64,000 bases of DNA. Origin: Cocos nucifera (Eukaryota; Streptophyta; Magnoliopsida; Arecales; Arecaceae). This document shows positions 1 to 11,983 of this stretch, one piece after another. The translations under genes and the position numbers were made by a program. Position 1 is the first letter of the stretch. Every line of letters begins with the position of its first letter. The notes beneath the pieces were generated by a model. It had not been told where the DNA came from, made no database searches, and worked only from the letters and a program-made list of their open reading frames with translations. The stretch spans positions 1 through 64,000 of the forward strand of contig QRFJ01002305.1 in assembly GCA_006176705.1 (NCBI GenBank). Direction: 5' to 3'.

Positions 1-1132
1 TAACCGTATATGCTCAACTTGTTCTCATAATGATGTCTGGATCTATTTCTAATTATAATTATATAGATTAGAATATATATATTTTTTAAACTCTCTTTTT
101 TTTATGTTCTAAGTTAAATTCCCCTTTTCATACCCTAGGACAACCATGCAACATAACTTTCCGTTATGCCAGGGCACCTTATGTCGGGGCAATAGAGATT
201 GAAATACCTAAAGTAAATTTTTTTTTCAAACAAGTTTTCAAACAAAATTAATCCTAGCTAAGATCAGGCTAGACCTAGATAGCTCCTAACTCTTCCAAGT
301 CAGCCTTCAAGCACTCCAAGTGTAGGATCAGCTAATCAACTGGCCAGATAAGTGTAAGGTTGGTGGGAGTCCCTCCATTGCTTTCCTTAGACATCAATTG
401 TGCTTGGCTAGGTAAGCGAACAGAACCAATTAAGTAACCACCTTCCTTCAGGCCCAGTCGTCCCTGAACCACTTTTCTAGACACCAGTTAAATTGACTAA
501 CCCTAACCTTATTCAACTCTAAGGTTTCCTTATCCTATTGAGCTCGAATATCCTTAAGGGTCGATGTCTAATTGATTTTAAGAGTTAAGGTTTGGGTTAA
601 TGCAATATGAGGGTTGGTTGTTTATGGGCTAAGGAAGGGTGATTAAATTCCCACCTTATCTTGATTAATTGGATTGTGCCCTTAATTTGATTTAAAGATG
701 AATATGCATACAAAATTTTTAATCAAAGGGTTCTATGCAACTTAAACTAGATGCATGCAACTAATTGAATTCTGAAGGACTTACCTTGCCTCCAGCAATC
801 ACCAAAAAAATAAAAATAAAACTAATATGATGCATGCTCTAAATAGTTAGAATTTCTAATCTTACCATGAGACTTTTAATTAGGTTTAAATGGATATTTT
901 TTTTAAAATTAATTTAAAAATAAAATAAATAAATAAATAAATAAATAAAAAAGAGGAATAGGGTTAGGATTGATCTCACCAAGCAAAACTCCTGATTCTT
1001 TTTATTCTTTAATCTCTTTTTCTATAAAATAATAAAAAAAATTAGCAAGCAATATTTATAAGAAAATAAAAATTTTATTTATAATTTATTTATAAAATAA
1101 TCAAAGAGGTTAAAAATTTAATATCCATGCCT
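1..1132 (-). mobile_element. C1 Ty3/gypsy-like element, 5' leader (partial)
   Basis: This is the untranslated leader between the primer binding site (1133-1153) and gag of a minus-strand gypsy-like element. It resembles the leader of the second copy C2 (about 9480-9910): both carry AGCTCCTAACT, then 'CACTCCAAG', 'AGATAAGTGTAAG' and 'TATCCTTAAG' in the same order. No gag reading frame is visible before the window edge, so the coding part of C1 lies to the left. The stretch is AT-rich and has no supported gene of its own. Confidence 0.7.
921..950. repeat. (TAAA)n microsatellite
   Basis: About six tandem TAAA units in the C1 leader. Simple repeat with no further function seen. Confidence 0.9.
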
Positions 1133-1153
1133 TCCCCGACAACGGTGCCAAAA
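1133..1153 (-). promoter_or_regulatory. C1 primer binding site
   Basis: Read on the minus strand, the LTR end (CCTATCA) is followed by AGTTTT and then TGGCACCGTTGTCGGGGA, a typical tRNA-complementary primer site of plant Ty3/gypsy elements. It fixes this LTR as the 5' LTR and the element orientation as minus. The tRNA species was not determined. Confidence 0.75.
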
Positions 1154-1156
1154 ACT

Positions 1157-2729
1157 TGATAGGAATGCGATGTTGTTGTTAAGACACCATGTTTATCAGT
1201 TTAATCCAACTTCTTAAAATAATTAAAAATTCATAGATAGAGTGAGTCAGGTCGAATCCACAAGAAAGGTAGTGTTTATAGATTTGAAATCTTTGATTTT
1301 ACAAAAAAAAATAAAAAAAAAGTTTTGGGATCAAAAGTAAAGTCAAAAAATTAAAAAAAATAAAAATTAAAAGGTGCAAAAATTTAAACTTGGTACTAAG
1401 ATCTACTAGTTAGATCTTAGCATCTGGTTGCAATAAAATAAAAAGGAATAATTAAAGTGTAGAAATTAAATTATAATAAAAATGAAGAGCATAAAAATAA
1501 ATATTGCATTAAAAGTTCATAATTTAAATATATAAAATAAAAAAAAATAAAATAGGCTGATCTCTGATCTTGGATCGGCATTGATGGAAAGATGGTGTAG
1601 AAGTCTAGCTTTTTCTCTAGGCACCAGTTGCCTCGAAGAACTATTAACCCAGAGCTTAGCTTCACCCTGTACCAAAGCTTCACCTTGACCAGAGATGTTG
1701 ATTTCTGGAGGCCTGGGGTCCTTTTTATAGAGCTAGGAAGGCTGGAGAGTTTGCTTCTGGGCAATATGGGACTAAAGGGCTCTTTGATCATCAAAATATG
1801 AAGAAATTTATGTAAAAATTGGATTAAAAGGAGTCCAAGATGAATTCTACTACTTTGGATAAAATCTAGCCATTGATAGAAATCTAACGATCCAAAAATC
1901 ATCAAAATCGGATGTGTATCAGCCCAAATAAGGTCGGATTAAATTCTGGCCGTCCGATCGCACGTTGATGGAGGAAATTTGAACGCTGATCACACGTCGG
2001 GAGTCTTGATCACCATTGAGAGCATTTTGGACCGTTGGATCTTCATCTGTTGATTTTCTGGCCATCGGATCATGCCAGATCGCTAATAAAAATTGAATCA
2101 AACTCGGAAATAACCACCACCGTCCGATCTTGACCGCAATCAACCACAGCCATCCGATCGAACAATTACTTTTCCCATGGACTACGTGGACCAATCATAC
2201 CATACACCGCAACCAATCAACGCTCTTGTCATTGAGTGAAAAAGACCAAAATACCCTGTGAGCCATAATAAATTTCTGTAGACCTTTTAAGGGTCTAGGT
2301 CCGCCATGTGTCGCGCCTTGATTCGTCGGCTTCTGTTGAGCTGGCAGTCCATGCCTAGATCATGGATCGACTAGTGGCTTCTATGGCTGAGTCGGCTTTG
2401 ATGGCTTGGCTTGGCTTGGTGGCTTGGCTTGCAGAGCCGGCTGAGCCATTTTTTTTATTGAATTTTTATTTTATTTTTTTAGAAATTCATATCTTCTTCA
2501 TTTTAGCTTCGTTTTGCTTCAAACTTATTTCTTTATGATCAAAAAAATGAGCTCTTTTTATTGATTATAAAATTTTATTTTTTAATTTTTATTATTTTTA
2601 ATTAATTTTTTAATTACTAAAAATATGAATTTTTAAAAATTATATATAAATTAATCATTAATTCTTAAAAATTAATATAAATTAATTAATAAATTAATAC
2701 TTTTATTGGTGAATTTATGATGCTTATCA
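1157..2729 (-). mobile_element. C1 5' LTR (Ty3/gypsy-like)
   Basis: A 1573-bp LTR bounded by TGATAGG at the low end and CTTATCA at the high end, the 5-bp inverted termini of family C. The primer site lies directly outside the low end. It is related to the LTRs at 10336-11983 and 53814-55117, sharing the A-rich tract, the 'accaaaatgccc'-type segment, the TATA region and the AT-rich start rich in TTAATTTTT. A short GGCTTGGCTT repeat lies at about 2401-2435. The right flank (2730 on) is an A-family LTR, so C1 is inferred to have inserted into it. The matching target duplication would be outside the window. Confidence 0.8.
1720..1731 (-). promoter_or_regulatory. TATA box of C1 LTR
   Basis: On the minus strand CTCTATAAAAAGGACCCC sits inside the LTR upstream of the presumed transcript start. 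The C4 LTR has the equivalent motif near 54150. Promoter role inferred from position and motif. Confidence 0.55.
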
Positions 2730-3113
2730 GCTGTAGAGATGACTGCTGATCTTCAGAAGGAGTTTTGAAGATCCTCCAAATCAGATCCAGATTTGATTTT
2801 TGGAGAAGTGATAAAGAAAGAGAAGATCTCTAGATCCAGTCTGAGTGGATACCGATAGAAGCCAGGCACTTGCGTCGCTAGATCCAGAACCTTAGGCATT
2901 CAGCAGGATCATCAAAGGATAATCGGATTACCCACATCAAGGTATAAATTAAATTAGATTTAACTTATTTTTAATTTTATTTATTAGATCTATAAAATTA
3001 GATCTAAAACATATCATATCTGATCTGGATATATGAGAAAAATTTTTAAAATATCTCTCTCGATTCGATCAGATCTGAATGAACCTGATCCAAAAAAATA
3101 GGATTTTCCTTCA
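2730..3113 (+). mobile_element. A4: 3' end of an A-family copia LTR
   Basis: This matches the last ~380 bp of the A-family LTR (compare 43660-44051): GATCTTC, 'agttttgaagatcctcc', 'cagatccagat', 'aggcacttgcg', and the terminal 'aggattttccttca'. It is on the plus strand, opposite to A0 next to it. After TTCA the sequence is not a primer site but minus-strand gag of A0. This is therefore a 3' or solo LTR, probably inserted into A0 gag. Its left part is replaced by C1. Confidence 0.75.
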
Positions 3114-3380
3114 GATGAGCCAACATTTAATGATAGTCTGATATTTTTTGGACTGAAGCTCATCAGACATTGAGTCCAGCATATAGTATCTAGCCTTTTT
3201 GTGTTATCCATTATTCAGAGATGCTCTCTGTTCAGCAGACGGGAGCGGTAATGTGGGGGGTCCTGTCAAACATAAACTTCTTGAAACCAAAATAATTTTA
3301 GTTTCAAAGCCAATCTTGTATATTTGGGTCAGTCAATGGGTGTCCAAGATACGCCAGTGGGTTGGATCAGATTTTTTTTT
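3114..3380 (-). pseudogene. A0 copia gag fragment (N-terminal part)
   Basis: The minus strand encodes the start of A-family Gag, matching A1 at 17544-17830: the 'ATCCAACCCACTGG' start region, the 'TATCTTGGACACCC' segment and a peptide around 'ICWTQCLMSF'. It ends abruptly at 3114, at the residue equivalent to A1 'CQMFAH', where the plus-strand LTR A4 begins. The expected ATG is lost (AAAATCTGATCC). The rest of A0 lies to the left of the A4/C1 insertions, outside the window. Confidence 0.7.
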
Positions 3381-5196
3381 TTCTGTAGAAATCAAGTTTC
3401 TAGTTAGATTTGTAAATTAAGACTTGATCAATTTTTTAGGGGTTTGATTTTTAAATAAATTAGCTCCCATTATTTTCTTGGACCCTAACACTTCCTCTAT
3501 AAAGATGCAAAAATCTCTGTGATTACTGATTTCTAGTGGGTGGTGCAGTCCCACAAACTGACTCATCACCTCACCTAATAGTTATTGGTGATGGGTTAGC
3601 TAATGAGTGAACAACTCTTGTTCAATGATTCTCTAATCATGGTGCATCCATGCTTGATCTCTAATTTATGAATCTCACCGTGTCTGAAATATTGATCCAC
3701 TCTTTAGTTAAGTCAGACCCACCATTTGCACAGATTGAATTTTTAATTGGGTCTCTCACCGTATCCAAAATATTAAGCCCAATCCTTCCTCCAGCTCATA
3801 GCATCCAATGCCTAATAGACATGGTTGCATCTTTTTGGTGCAACTGAACTACTGTAACCAGCCGAGAATAATCAACCCTGACAAGGATCCGCACATCTAC
3901 AATGGTGGAAGACCTTAGACTTAATCTTTTCTTAGGAAGAATTTGATTTAGGTCTCATTAAACTAGACTTGACTAGTCATAACAATTATGACTAACCTAG
4001 TGGCATGGTTAGCTCATTATTGAGCCACCTCAGATCACTGAGCTGAATAAATATGGCCAGGTAAGTGAGATCGGTGGAAGGGATATGCCATTAACTCGAT
4101 AAGAACATTCGAGTCGAGTAGCTTCCAATTAAAAATCAGTCGATCGTACTGCCAAACTTATCTTAGACACCAAATTATTGAGTCAGAACCAATCGGGTTA
4201 GCCTACAATCCAGACTCTAACCTCTGAGCCTAATTAGGTCTTGCTTGATCGTCACTCATGATCTTGACCCAGACTTAATCCTATTAGGCTGGTCAATTTA
4301 AGCACTCTTGATCCCATCTAACCAACTCTTGATTCGGTTTGATCAACCGCTTAGACCTAATTGAGCTACCCAAGCTCCGAACCCAATATTATGAATATGT
4401 CTTAGATCTAAAAATTTTTAATTTTAGATCTAATATATTTCATAAACTTAATTCTTAATTAAGTTAGGTTCATAAATAAAATGTATTAAAATCCTAGGGT
4501 TTTAGGATCTAGGGTTTTGCAGAAAATAAGTTTTAGATTTCTGATTAAGGATGAACACGCAGCACCCCTACACATCATAAGAACACCCCATCGAATGGGA
4601 AGAGAGGGTTTTAAACCCTTCTTCGTTCTTATGACCGGACGGCCAAGAGGAACGCCTTAATCAGGAAATTCAATACGCAATATCAGATCTATATCATATA
4701 TCTCATATATAAAGTAGATCTAATCATGGCATATTTTGCATACATCTCATATCAATCATGCATATTTTTAGATCTAAATTATTCATAATAATCTAAAAAA
4801 TTAGATTTAAATTGATCTAATCAAAATAAATTCTAATCTAGATAATTATGTAGAACTATTCTACAACTAGTCTAACATGCATCATCATATCTCATATGAA
4901 CAAAAATTAAATAATTTTTTTTACTATTTTTTAGATGTTATTATAATATTATAATATCAAAAAATAGTAAATAAAAAGATCTAAAAATTATCAATTAAAT
5001 TAAAAATATGCAAGAATATTCTATAGAACTATTCTATTCTAGAACTAGTCATGCATATCTTACATCTTAGATCTAAATTATTTAATTTTTAATTTTTTAA
5101 TTTTAGATCTAATCACATCTCATGTGACATCTAAAATCATCTAAGTATTAGATTAAAAATAAATTAAAATTAGATCTAATGAATTTTGGAACCTAG
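3381..5196 (-). mobile_element. A0 5' leader (non-coding)
   Basis: About 1.8 kb between primer site and gag, homologous in order to the A1 leader (15685-17543). Shared landmarks are the segment with GGACGGCCAAG(A)GGAA near 4640, the 'TAATTAGGTC' region near 4230 and the 'CATCACCTCACCTAATAG' stretch near 3570. I see no supported coding capacity. Long leaders of this kind occur in all A copies here. Confidence 0.75.
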
Positions 5197-5209
5197 CTCT
5201 GATACCAGT
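5197..5209 (-). promoter_or_regulatory. A0 primer binding site (tRNA-iMet type)
   Basis: The minus strand reads ACTGGTATCAGAG directly after the LTR end TTCA. This is the classic plant Ty1/copia site complementary to initiator tRNA-Met, and it is intact here, whereas A1 has AGTATCAGAG. Confidence 0.9.
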
Positions 5210-7524
5210 TGAAGGAAAAAATCTTATTTTCTGGTTCAGGTTCGTTCAGATATGATTGGATCAAGAGTGATATTTCAAAAATTTTCCTCTAAGATCTTAA
5301 TCAAATTTGAGACTTTTCAAATTTGATCTTATTGATCTAATAAAATAAAATAAAATAAAAATTAAATTAAATCTAATTTAATTATACCTTTATTTTGGAT
5401 AATCTAATTATCCTGTGATGATCTCGATATTTGCCTGAGGTTCTGGACGTAGCCACGCAAGCGCTTGTCCTCTACCAGTATCCACTCGAACAAAATCTAA
5501 GGATCTTCTTCTTCTCAATAAATTCTCCAAAAATTAGATCTAGATCTGATCTTGAAGGTCTTCAGAAACTCTTTTGAAGATCAATCAGTTGTCCTCTTGC
5601 AGCAGTGCAGCCTTCTTCCTTTTCTGTCGCCTTTCTACTTGCTCAAATTGCACCTAACTCATACCCAAAATATCTTAGGCATGGAGAGGAGAAAGAGGAC
5701 CAGAGGGTGACATGGAGAAGGTGGGAGAAAGCTTTATGGCATGGGCTAAGGGCAGAAGCTCTTTATTCTAGGCGCAGACAGGGTTCATATAGATCCTAAG
5801 CTGCGCCATGCAGTGCCACATTCATTCCCGATCCAATCATGGCTCTTTGTGCAAATCAAATCTAAATTTGATTGGTGGGAATGACATCATCCTGGATTCC
5901 TAATCAGATTAGTTTCCATCAAAACTCTTCTTAGATGGTTTTTAGCCAAGAACTGGGTCAAACAGTTGGAATCCCTGAAAGCAGACTGGAGTCCCATCTG
6001 TATGAGAATCCAAGGATCTTATCCTCCAACTTGGGCATGCACGCCTTCCTAGGCATGCGCCCCTTCTCCTATGCCACTTTTTAGCAGGGGGACAAGGGCC
6101 CACCAGGTTCTCTCCTAATAGGTGCATGACACATGAGTCAGATGTCTAAGTATCAAAGGTCAAAGGTAGACTTTGACCAAAGTCCAAAGAACAAAATTTA
6201 GCAGATGATAGAAAATGGCAAGTATTGTCTCAAATTTATTTTATAAATTAAGACAATCCTTTTCTAACCTAGACAAGCTCCAGTCAGACCAAGTAAAAGT
6301 TCCTGAGTGAGCTCAAATATATTTGGCTCAATCGAGATAAGTTTTAATGATCATTGAAGGAGAACATTAGGCTCAATCATGTGCTAGCATGATTTTCTTG
6401 AACCTAATTGAATCTTATTCAAATCAATTGAACTAGGTTAATCTAATTGATGATATTCAGATCCAAACCCTTATTTGTATGATCCAGTTAGATTCAACTC
6501 CATATGGTAATGGAATATGTCGTGATCTCTATCATCGACATCATCAAAATACCTTTCGATGGATCAAAACTTTTTTGATTCAGACAACTAGTATGATCGA
6601 TCATCCAAATCATTCTAATTACTCTCAAAATCTACCAGTGACACCTAGCAGCATATGGTGGCAACCCATCGAAACTGAAAATGAACCTCTCGATGTAGTT
6701 ACCTATGTGATTAAGTTTCTCTATCTTGAGCCCCGACCAGATTAGGGTTAAGGTGATCTTGTCAAACCCTAATTTCCATCATATGAATTAATCATTCGAT
6801 TCAAGTCCAATGTAAAAATCCTAATGGAAATACTTTCTATTATTTCACTCTACCATGGCCATGGGCTTTATGGACTCGATTCTCATGATCATCATAGGGC
6901 TGCTCCTTTTCTATCGAGGTAGATAGATCCTTTATTGGTGCAATCCAATTCCTACAATGAACATGCTATAGCTAACATATACCTCAGGATTCCAAATGGC
7001 TAGAAGATCGAGTTATGGTGTAGTCAAACTATAACACCTTCAAGGTGAACTATCGATGCACCTCAAGTCAAAGAACCAGACATACTACTACAGCTTCGAG
7101 CCAGTTATCGATGAGAAGATAGACTTTCTCATGACTGCTCAAGGTGGTCACACTCAGTGCCTTCATTCTCTAACGAGTACCTATATTCTCGCTCTGGTGT
7201 CTCTACACCATAGACTCAAGACTCATCTATCCTAAAGAAGTGATCATACACCAACCTTCTAGATCAATCACCATCCTCATGATGATCCTACGATCGAAAG
7301 CATTTTATGAGTTAATAATGAAAATTCATGTCTTAAATTTTCAACTCTTAAAAATATGAACTATCATTGCCATTAACTCAAGGGATGAATCACAGACACT
7401 TTCAAATACACATTATGATAGAAAATAATCGATTTTATTATTTATAGTTAAAATTATAATTTTATCCTTAAAAGTGTATTACAAGTGTCGGCCAATCTAG
7501 CTTCTAGGGCACACATATCTAACG
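5210..7524 (-). mobile_element. A0 5' LTR (Ty1/copia family A)
   Basis: A 2315-bp LTR read on the minus strand from GTTAGATATGTGTGCCC (7523 downward) to CCTTCA (5210). The first base pair is changed (position 7524 is G where A is expected). It matches the LTRs of A1, A2 and A3 along its length. The right flank (7525 on) is C2 gag-region sequence, so A0 is inferred to have inserted into C2. The plus strand at 6479-6745 carries an 88-codon open frame discussed under findings. Confidence 0.85.
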
Positions 7525-9216
7525 TTGATGGATATGAACTAACACTAGCTATCAGGAAGGCTCTCTTAGGTACATTAGTAGTCTTTTACTTAGTACACAA
7601 ATCCTCCAGAAATTTAGCATATGATGAAACTTGTTGGATCATATCTAACAAAGAAATATTTACTTTTACTTGCTTAAAGACCTCCAAAATTTTATCTAGT
7701 TGAGTAGAGTTTTGGTTGGACTTAAGTCTATTAGGGAAGGGTACTACAATCTTGGGTTTTGGTCCAACTAATTTTGATTCGGGTTCTGCTGGTAAATCAA
7801 GTTCTTCAGACTAGCCCTGTTCAGATATAGATTTAGATGGTGGGCCTTCTATTTCTTCTTCTGGTGCTTCAGATGTACCCACATGATTAGCTATTTATTT
7901 TCCAGATCTTATTATATGAATAGCATTTAATTGGTTAATCTGGGCTCCTTGTTGGGGTTTTTTATTGTTTTGGATTCTAGGGTTAGCCTCAAGTTGACTT
8001 GGCAATTTATCCATTTTTCTTTCACTAAGAGCTATGGCTAACTGACCTAACTATATTTCTAGATGGGCAATGGCTTGAGAGTGTGAATTTATAAGTTGGT
8101 TGGTAAGATTATTTTGTGATTTCATCATGGCTTCCAAGGTTTTTTCTATTGAATTAAGCCTTTGATCAATTGGATTGTTCAATGATTGGTTGGGTCTTGA
8201 GTAAGATTGATTGATAGTAGGTCTATTTGAATTTGATCCTTCAGGCCAAGAGAAATTGGATTGTTGATTAGTATTGCCCGAATTAGTATTTTATGACCAA
8301 GAAAAGTTTGGATGGTTTCTCCACCCTGGATTGTAGGTTGATGCATATGGATCATTGATAGGTTTTTGATAGGCTGCATTCACCTGTGCATAATCATTAT
8401 CAGTCTGTTTCCTCAACAAGGGATATTCCTCGTGATATGGTCTAGTGCACTACAATCATTGCACATGGAAGTAGACACTTGGTTTACATTGGCTGATCTA
8501 TGTAATTCTAGGGCCTCAACTCTACAGGCTAGATTTGCAAATTTAGTTGGAGAAGTTTGGACATGGTACATCCCTCCTCTTTTTGGTATAGATTTTTATA
8601 TTTTCCTAGTTGCCTCTCATTGTAGACTCTTTTTTGCTAGATCCTCTAAGAATTGTCAGGCCTCATTAGCTTTCTTATACATGAATTGGTCTTGGCATAT
8701 TGACTCTAGCATAATTCTAGAATTTAATTCTAAACCTTCATAAAAAATTTGGCACAATATCAAAATTTGTATCCCATGATGTGGGCACTAGACATTTTTA
8801 GAATGGCTCACCTTCTAATTGACAAAATTGATTAATTTCATTCCTTAACTTGGCTATTTTGTGATGTGGGAAGAATTTCCTTAAGAATATTTTTATAAGC
8901 CATCTCATGTTGCGATCGAGTGTTTGGATAGATTATATAGCCATTTTTTAGCATTTTTCTTAAGAACAAAATTAATCAATCTAAGTTTAATAGCATCATC
9001 AGAAAGTTGATGTATTCTCACAGTATCACATACTTCCTCAAATTCTCTAATGAAAATATATGCATCCTCAATTTTGATGAATTTAGGAAGCATGTTGATG
9101 ATTTGAGGTTTAATTTTAAAATTGGGTACATCGGTCTGGGGTAATTGAATACATGATAGTTGGGCTAAGCCCACTGGGTACCAAAGGTTCATTAGAGTTT
9201 GAGGTTCTTGATCCAT
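7525..9216 (-). pseudogene. C2 Ty3/gypsy-like gag remnant
   Basis: The minus strand codes for a Gag of the plant retrotransposon Gag family. The N-terminal part at 9216-8905 starts MDQEPQTLMNLWYPVG and contains 'FKIKPQIINMLPKF', 'CDTVRIHQLSDDAIKLRL' and 'AKKWLYNL'. In another frame near 8880-8800 comes 'FFPHHKIAKLRNEI' with 'QFCQLEGEPF', a conserved Gag core. Further downstream the frame is broken repeatedly. Gag forms the particle around the element RNA. The fragment is cut at 7525 by the A0 LTR, so the rest of C2 lies left of the A0 complex. Frameshifts and stops make it a pseudogene. Confidence 0.8.
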
Positions 9217-10310
9217 AGTGGACTTAGAAACTTCTTGGATTAGGGTAGGGTTTGAATCTACTCTTACTAATCGACTAGATTCTCTTTTCCAAGTTCATAT
9301 TTTTATATTTTTTAAATTTTTATATATTTTTTAATTAATAAATTTTTTAATAATATTTTAAAAAATTTAGAAAGATGAGAGAAAAAGAAAGAAGAGAATT
9401 TTAAAGATGAGTCCTAAGGAGTCCTAAATCTAGAGATGAAAGAGAGAGGAGTACTTTAATTAGGTTTAAATTTGGTGTTAATAGTAATCAAGTTAAGCAA
9501 ATATGGACTCTCTATCCTAGGGTTAATCTAGGTTGAGACAGCTCCTAACTATTCCAAGATCATCTTTGAGCACTCCAAGCTCAAAATTGGCTAACTGATT
9601 TGGTCAGATAAGTGTAAGATATGGAAGGTTCCTTGCTCGTTGCTTTTCTTAGACACCAATTAAGTTGGCCAGGTCAATCAATGAAACTAATTAAAAATCA
9701 TAATCTTTGAACCACTTGCTTTAGATACCAAATAATTAACCAATTCGAACCCTATCCAACTCTAAGATTTTCTTGTCTTAATGAGCTCGAGTATCCTTAA
9801 GAGCCAATATCTAATTGATTTTAAATTAAAAGACTTAGATCAATGCAATATGTAGGATGGTGCTTTATGGGCAAAGGAAGGGTGATCAAATCCCCTCCTT
9901 ATCTTGTTTAATGGTTGTGCTCTTAAAGTATATTATGAATATGCAATGCAAATCAAAAAAAGATATCCAAATATGTTAAAAATTAATTTTATGTTATGTT
10001 TTTGATTTCACTAAATTAATTAAGTGTTATGAGATGTCAGTAATTTTTTAGGGTTTATGGTTTTATCCTTTTATAAGTATATTTTAGGTTTCTAATTTAT
10101 TTGGTTTTGCAGAGAAAGTAAATTCAAGTGATTAAGTGTGAAAAGTAGTTAATTAATCTAAATTATATGAAGCAAAAAAAATTAATTATGAAAGATAATA
10201 ATTAATTATAAAGAGATTTTTTTTTAAATATTTTATTTTTTTTATTTTTTTATTTTTTATTTTTAAAATTAGTTAATTAGTTTTTAATTAATTAAATCAA
10301 TCATACTACA
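9217..10310 (-). mobile_element. C2 5' leader
   Basis: Non-coding leader between the C2 primer site and gag, related to the C1 leader at 240-700 through the segments noted there. It contains long A/T tracts (10200-10270). No gene seen. Confidence 0.65.
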
Positions 10311-10333
10311 ATCTCTAATAATGGTGCCAAAAA
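10311..10333 (-). promoter_or_regulatory. C2 primer binding site (decayed)
   Basis: The minus strand after the LTR end CTATCA reads AATTTTTGGCACCATTATTAGAGA. C1 has TGGCACCGTTGTCGGGGA at the same place, so the C2 site has decayed, mostly by G-to-A changes. Confidence 0.65.
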
Positions 10334-10335
10334 TT

Positions 10336-11983
10336 TGATAGCTGATCGTTAGAGTGCCAAATGATAATTAAAACCTATTAATTAGAATAGTGGTGTGTCG
10401 GATGTCGATTTTCTCAAAAATTGAAGGCTAAGTTACGTTCACTTTGATTAAAAATAAATAAATTAATTTTAAAGTAAAAATTTAATTAAGTAGATTAAAA
10501 AAGATAATCAAAATTTTAGTAAATTAAAGCAAAAATAAAAAGAAAGTAAATACTTAATTAATTAAAATTTTTGAATTAATGAAAAATATTCTAAAATTTT
10601 GAATCTATCTCTAACAGGATTATGATAATTCTTTTTAATGTAAAAATTGATATTTTTAAGAATTTAGTTATGATTATAATTTATTTTCTTAGAGTATAAA
10701 TTATATCTTTTGATTATGATCCATCTCTATGAAATCATAAATTATTCAACACTTTAATTCTTAAAAATTTAAAACATAAATTTTAATATTTTTTTAAAAA
10801 ATAAATTATTAAACTAAGTATGGACTATATCTATCCATCATAATCCATCTTAATGAATATAATTTATTTAGATTAATAATAAGCATGTCATAGAGTCAAG
10901 ATCTCATACATAAAAATAAATTTCATTAAAAACTAGGCATAAGAACATGTTTGCATAAAAAGAATTACAAAAAATAAAAAAAAATACAATCCATGTTTAG
11001 AATACTTCAACTATTCTTCCAGAATTTAGCTCCTTAGTCGTGCATGGTAGATGATTTGCTCGCTCCCAGCATCTTTAAAGCTCCTTTGATTAAAAATTGG
11101 AAGAAGAAAGAAGAAAAAAATAAGGAGGAGAAAGGAGAAAAAAAGAGAAGAAACTCTATTTTTTCCTTTTTTTTTTTTTTTGCTTAGAAGACTTGTTCTC
11201 AAGGGAGTAAGAGTGCTTAAATAGAGGAGGACATAAGATCTTCATAGCAATTTTTGGAGTCAAAATCCAAGTCTGGATCAATTTTAAATACCCTGAAGCT
11301 TCCTGGCCATCAGATATTGATCAAACGGTCCAAAATCAACTCAAAAATCATCAAGATTAGCCTCTTAAACCTTAATCAGGCCTCTAGATTAATTTTGGCC
11401 ATCAGATCATCACCTGGATGAATTTTTGCTGTTGGATCGCACCAGAATCTCCTCTGGAAACCTTAACCAAGTTGGAATGAATATCAACCATTGGATCTCC
11501 ACAGGCATGAACATCCATTATCCAATCGTGCAAAACTTTAGCCACAGACCGCCATGGACTGGCCACATTGAAGACCACAGCCAAGTAGAAGCTGGCGCAC
11601 CAGAAAAAATGACCAAAATGCCCTTGCACGCCATGATAGAAATTCTGTGAACCTCTTAGAGGTGTAGGTTCGCCACGTGATAGCCGCTGATTAGCCGAGC
11701 CTACTGAGTTGGCCGGTCTGCGCCTATTCCATGGGCTGGCCGATCAGTCCACAGTGCACTGATCTTTTTTTTAATTATTTTATTTTAACTTCTAAGCTTC
11801 ATAACTTTTTTATTTTAGCTTCGATTTGAGTAAAATTTATTACGTTGGAACCCATAAATTGAGCTCTTCACATTGGTGGACTTCTTTCCTACAAAACACT
11901 AATAAAAGTATTAATTTTTAAAAATAAATATCAATTATTATATTATTTTAATACTTTTATTTTATGAATTATGGTAATTATCA
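10336..11983 (-). mobile_element. C2 5' LTR (Ty3/gypsy-like)
   Basis: A 1648-bp LTR with TGATAG at the low end and AATTATCA at the high end, related to the C1 LTR (1157-2729). Poly-T and purine-rich tracts lie at 11100-11180, and TATTTAAGC on the minus strand near 11210 may be the TATA region. The right end joins directly to the antisense ORF of element E and supplies its present stop codon, so C2 is inferred to have inserted into E. Confidence 0.8.

Noticed and set aside
1471..2194. Minus-strand frames of 144 and 91 codons in the C1 LTR
   Set aside because: Inside an LTR, not conserved as open frames in the C2 or C4 LTRs, no recognised domain.
11402..11650. Overlapping plus and minus frames in the C2 LTR
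   Set aside because: LTR sequence; both strands are open by chance and not conserved in C1.
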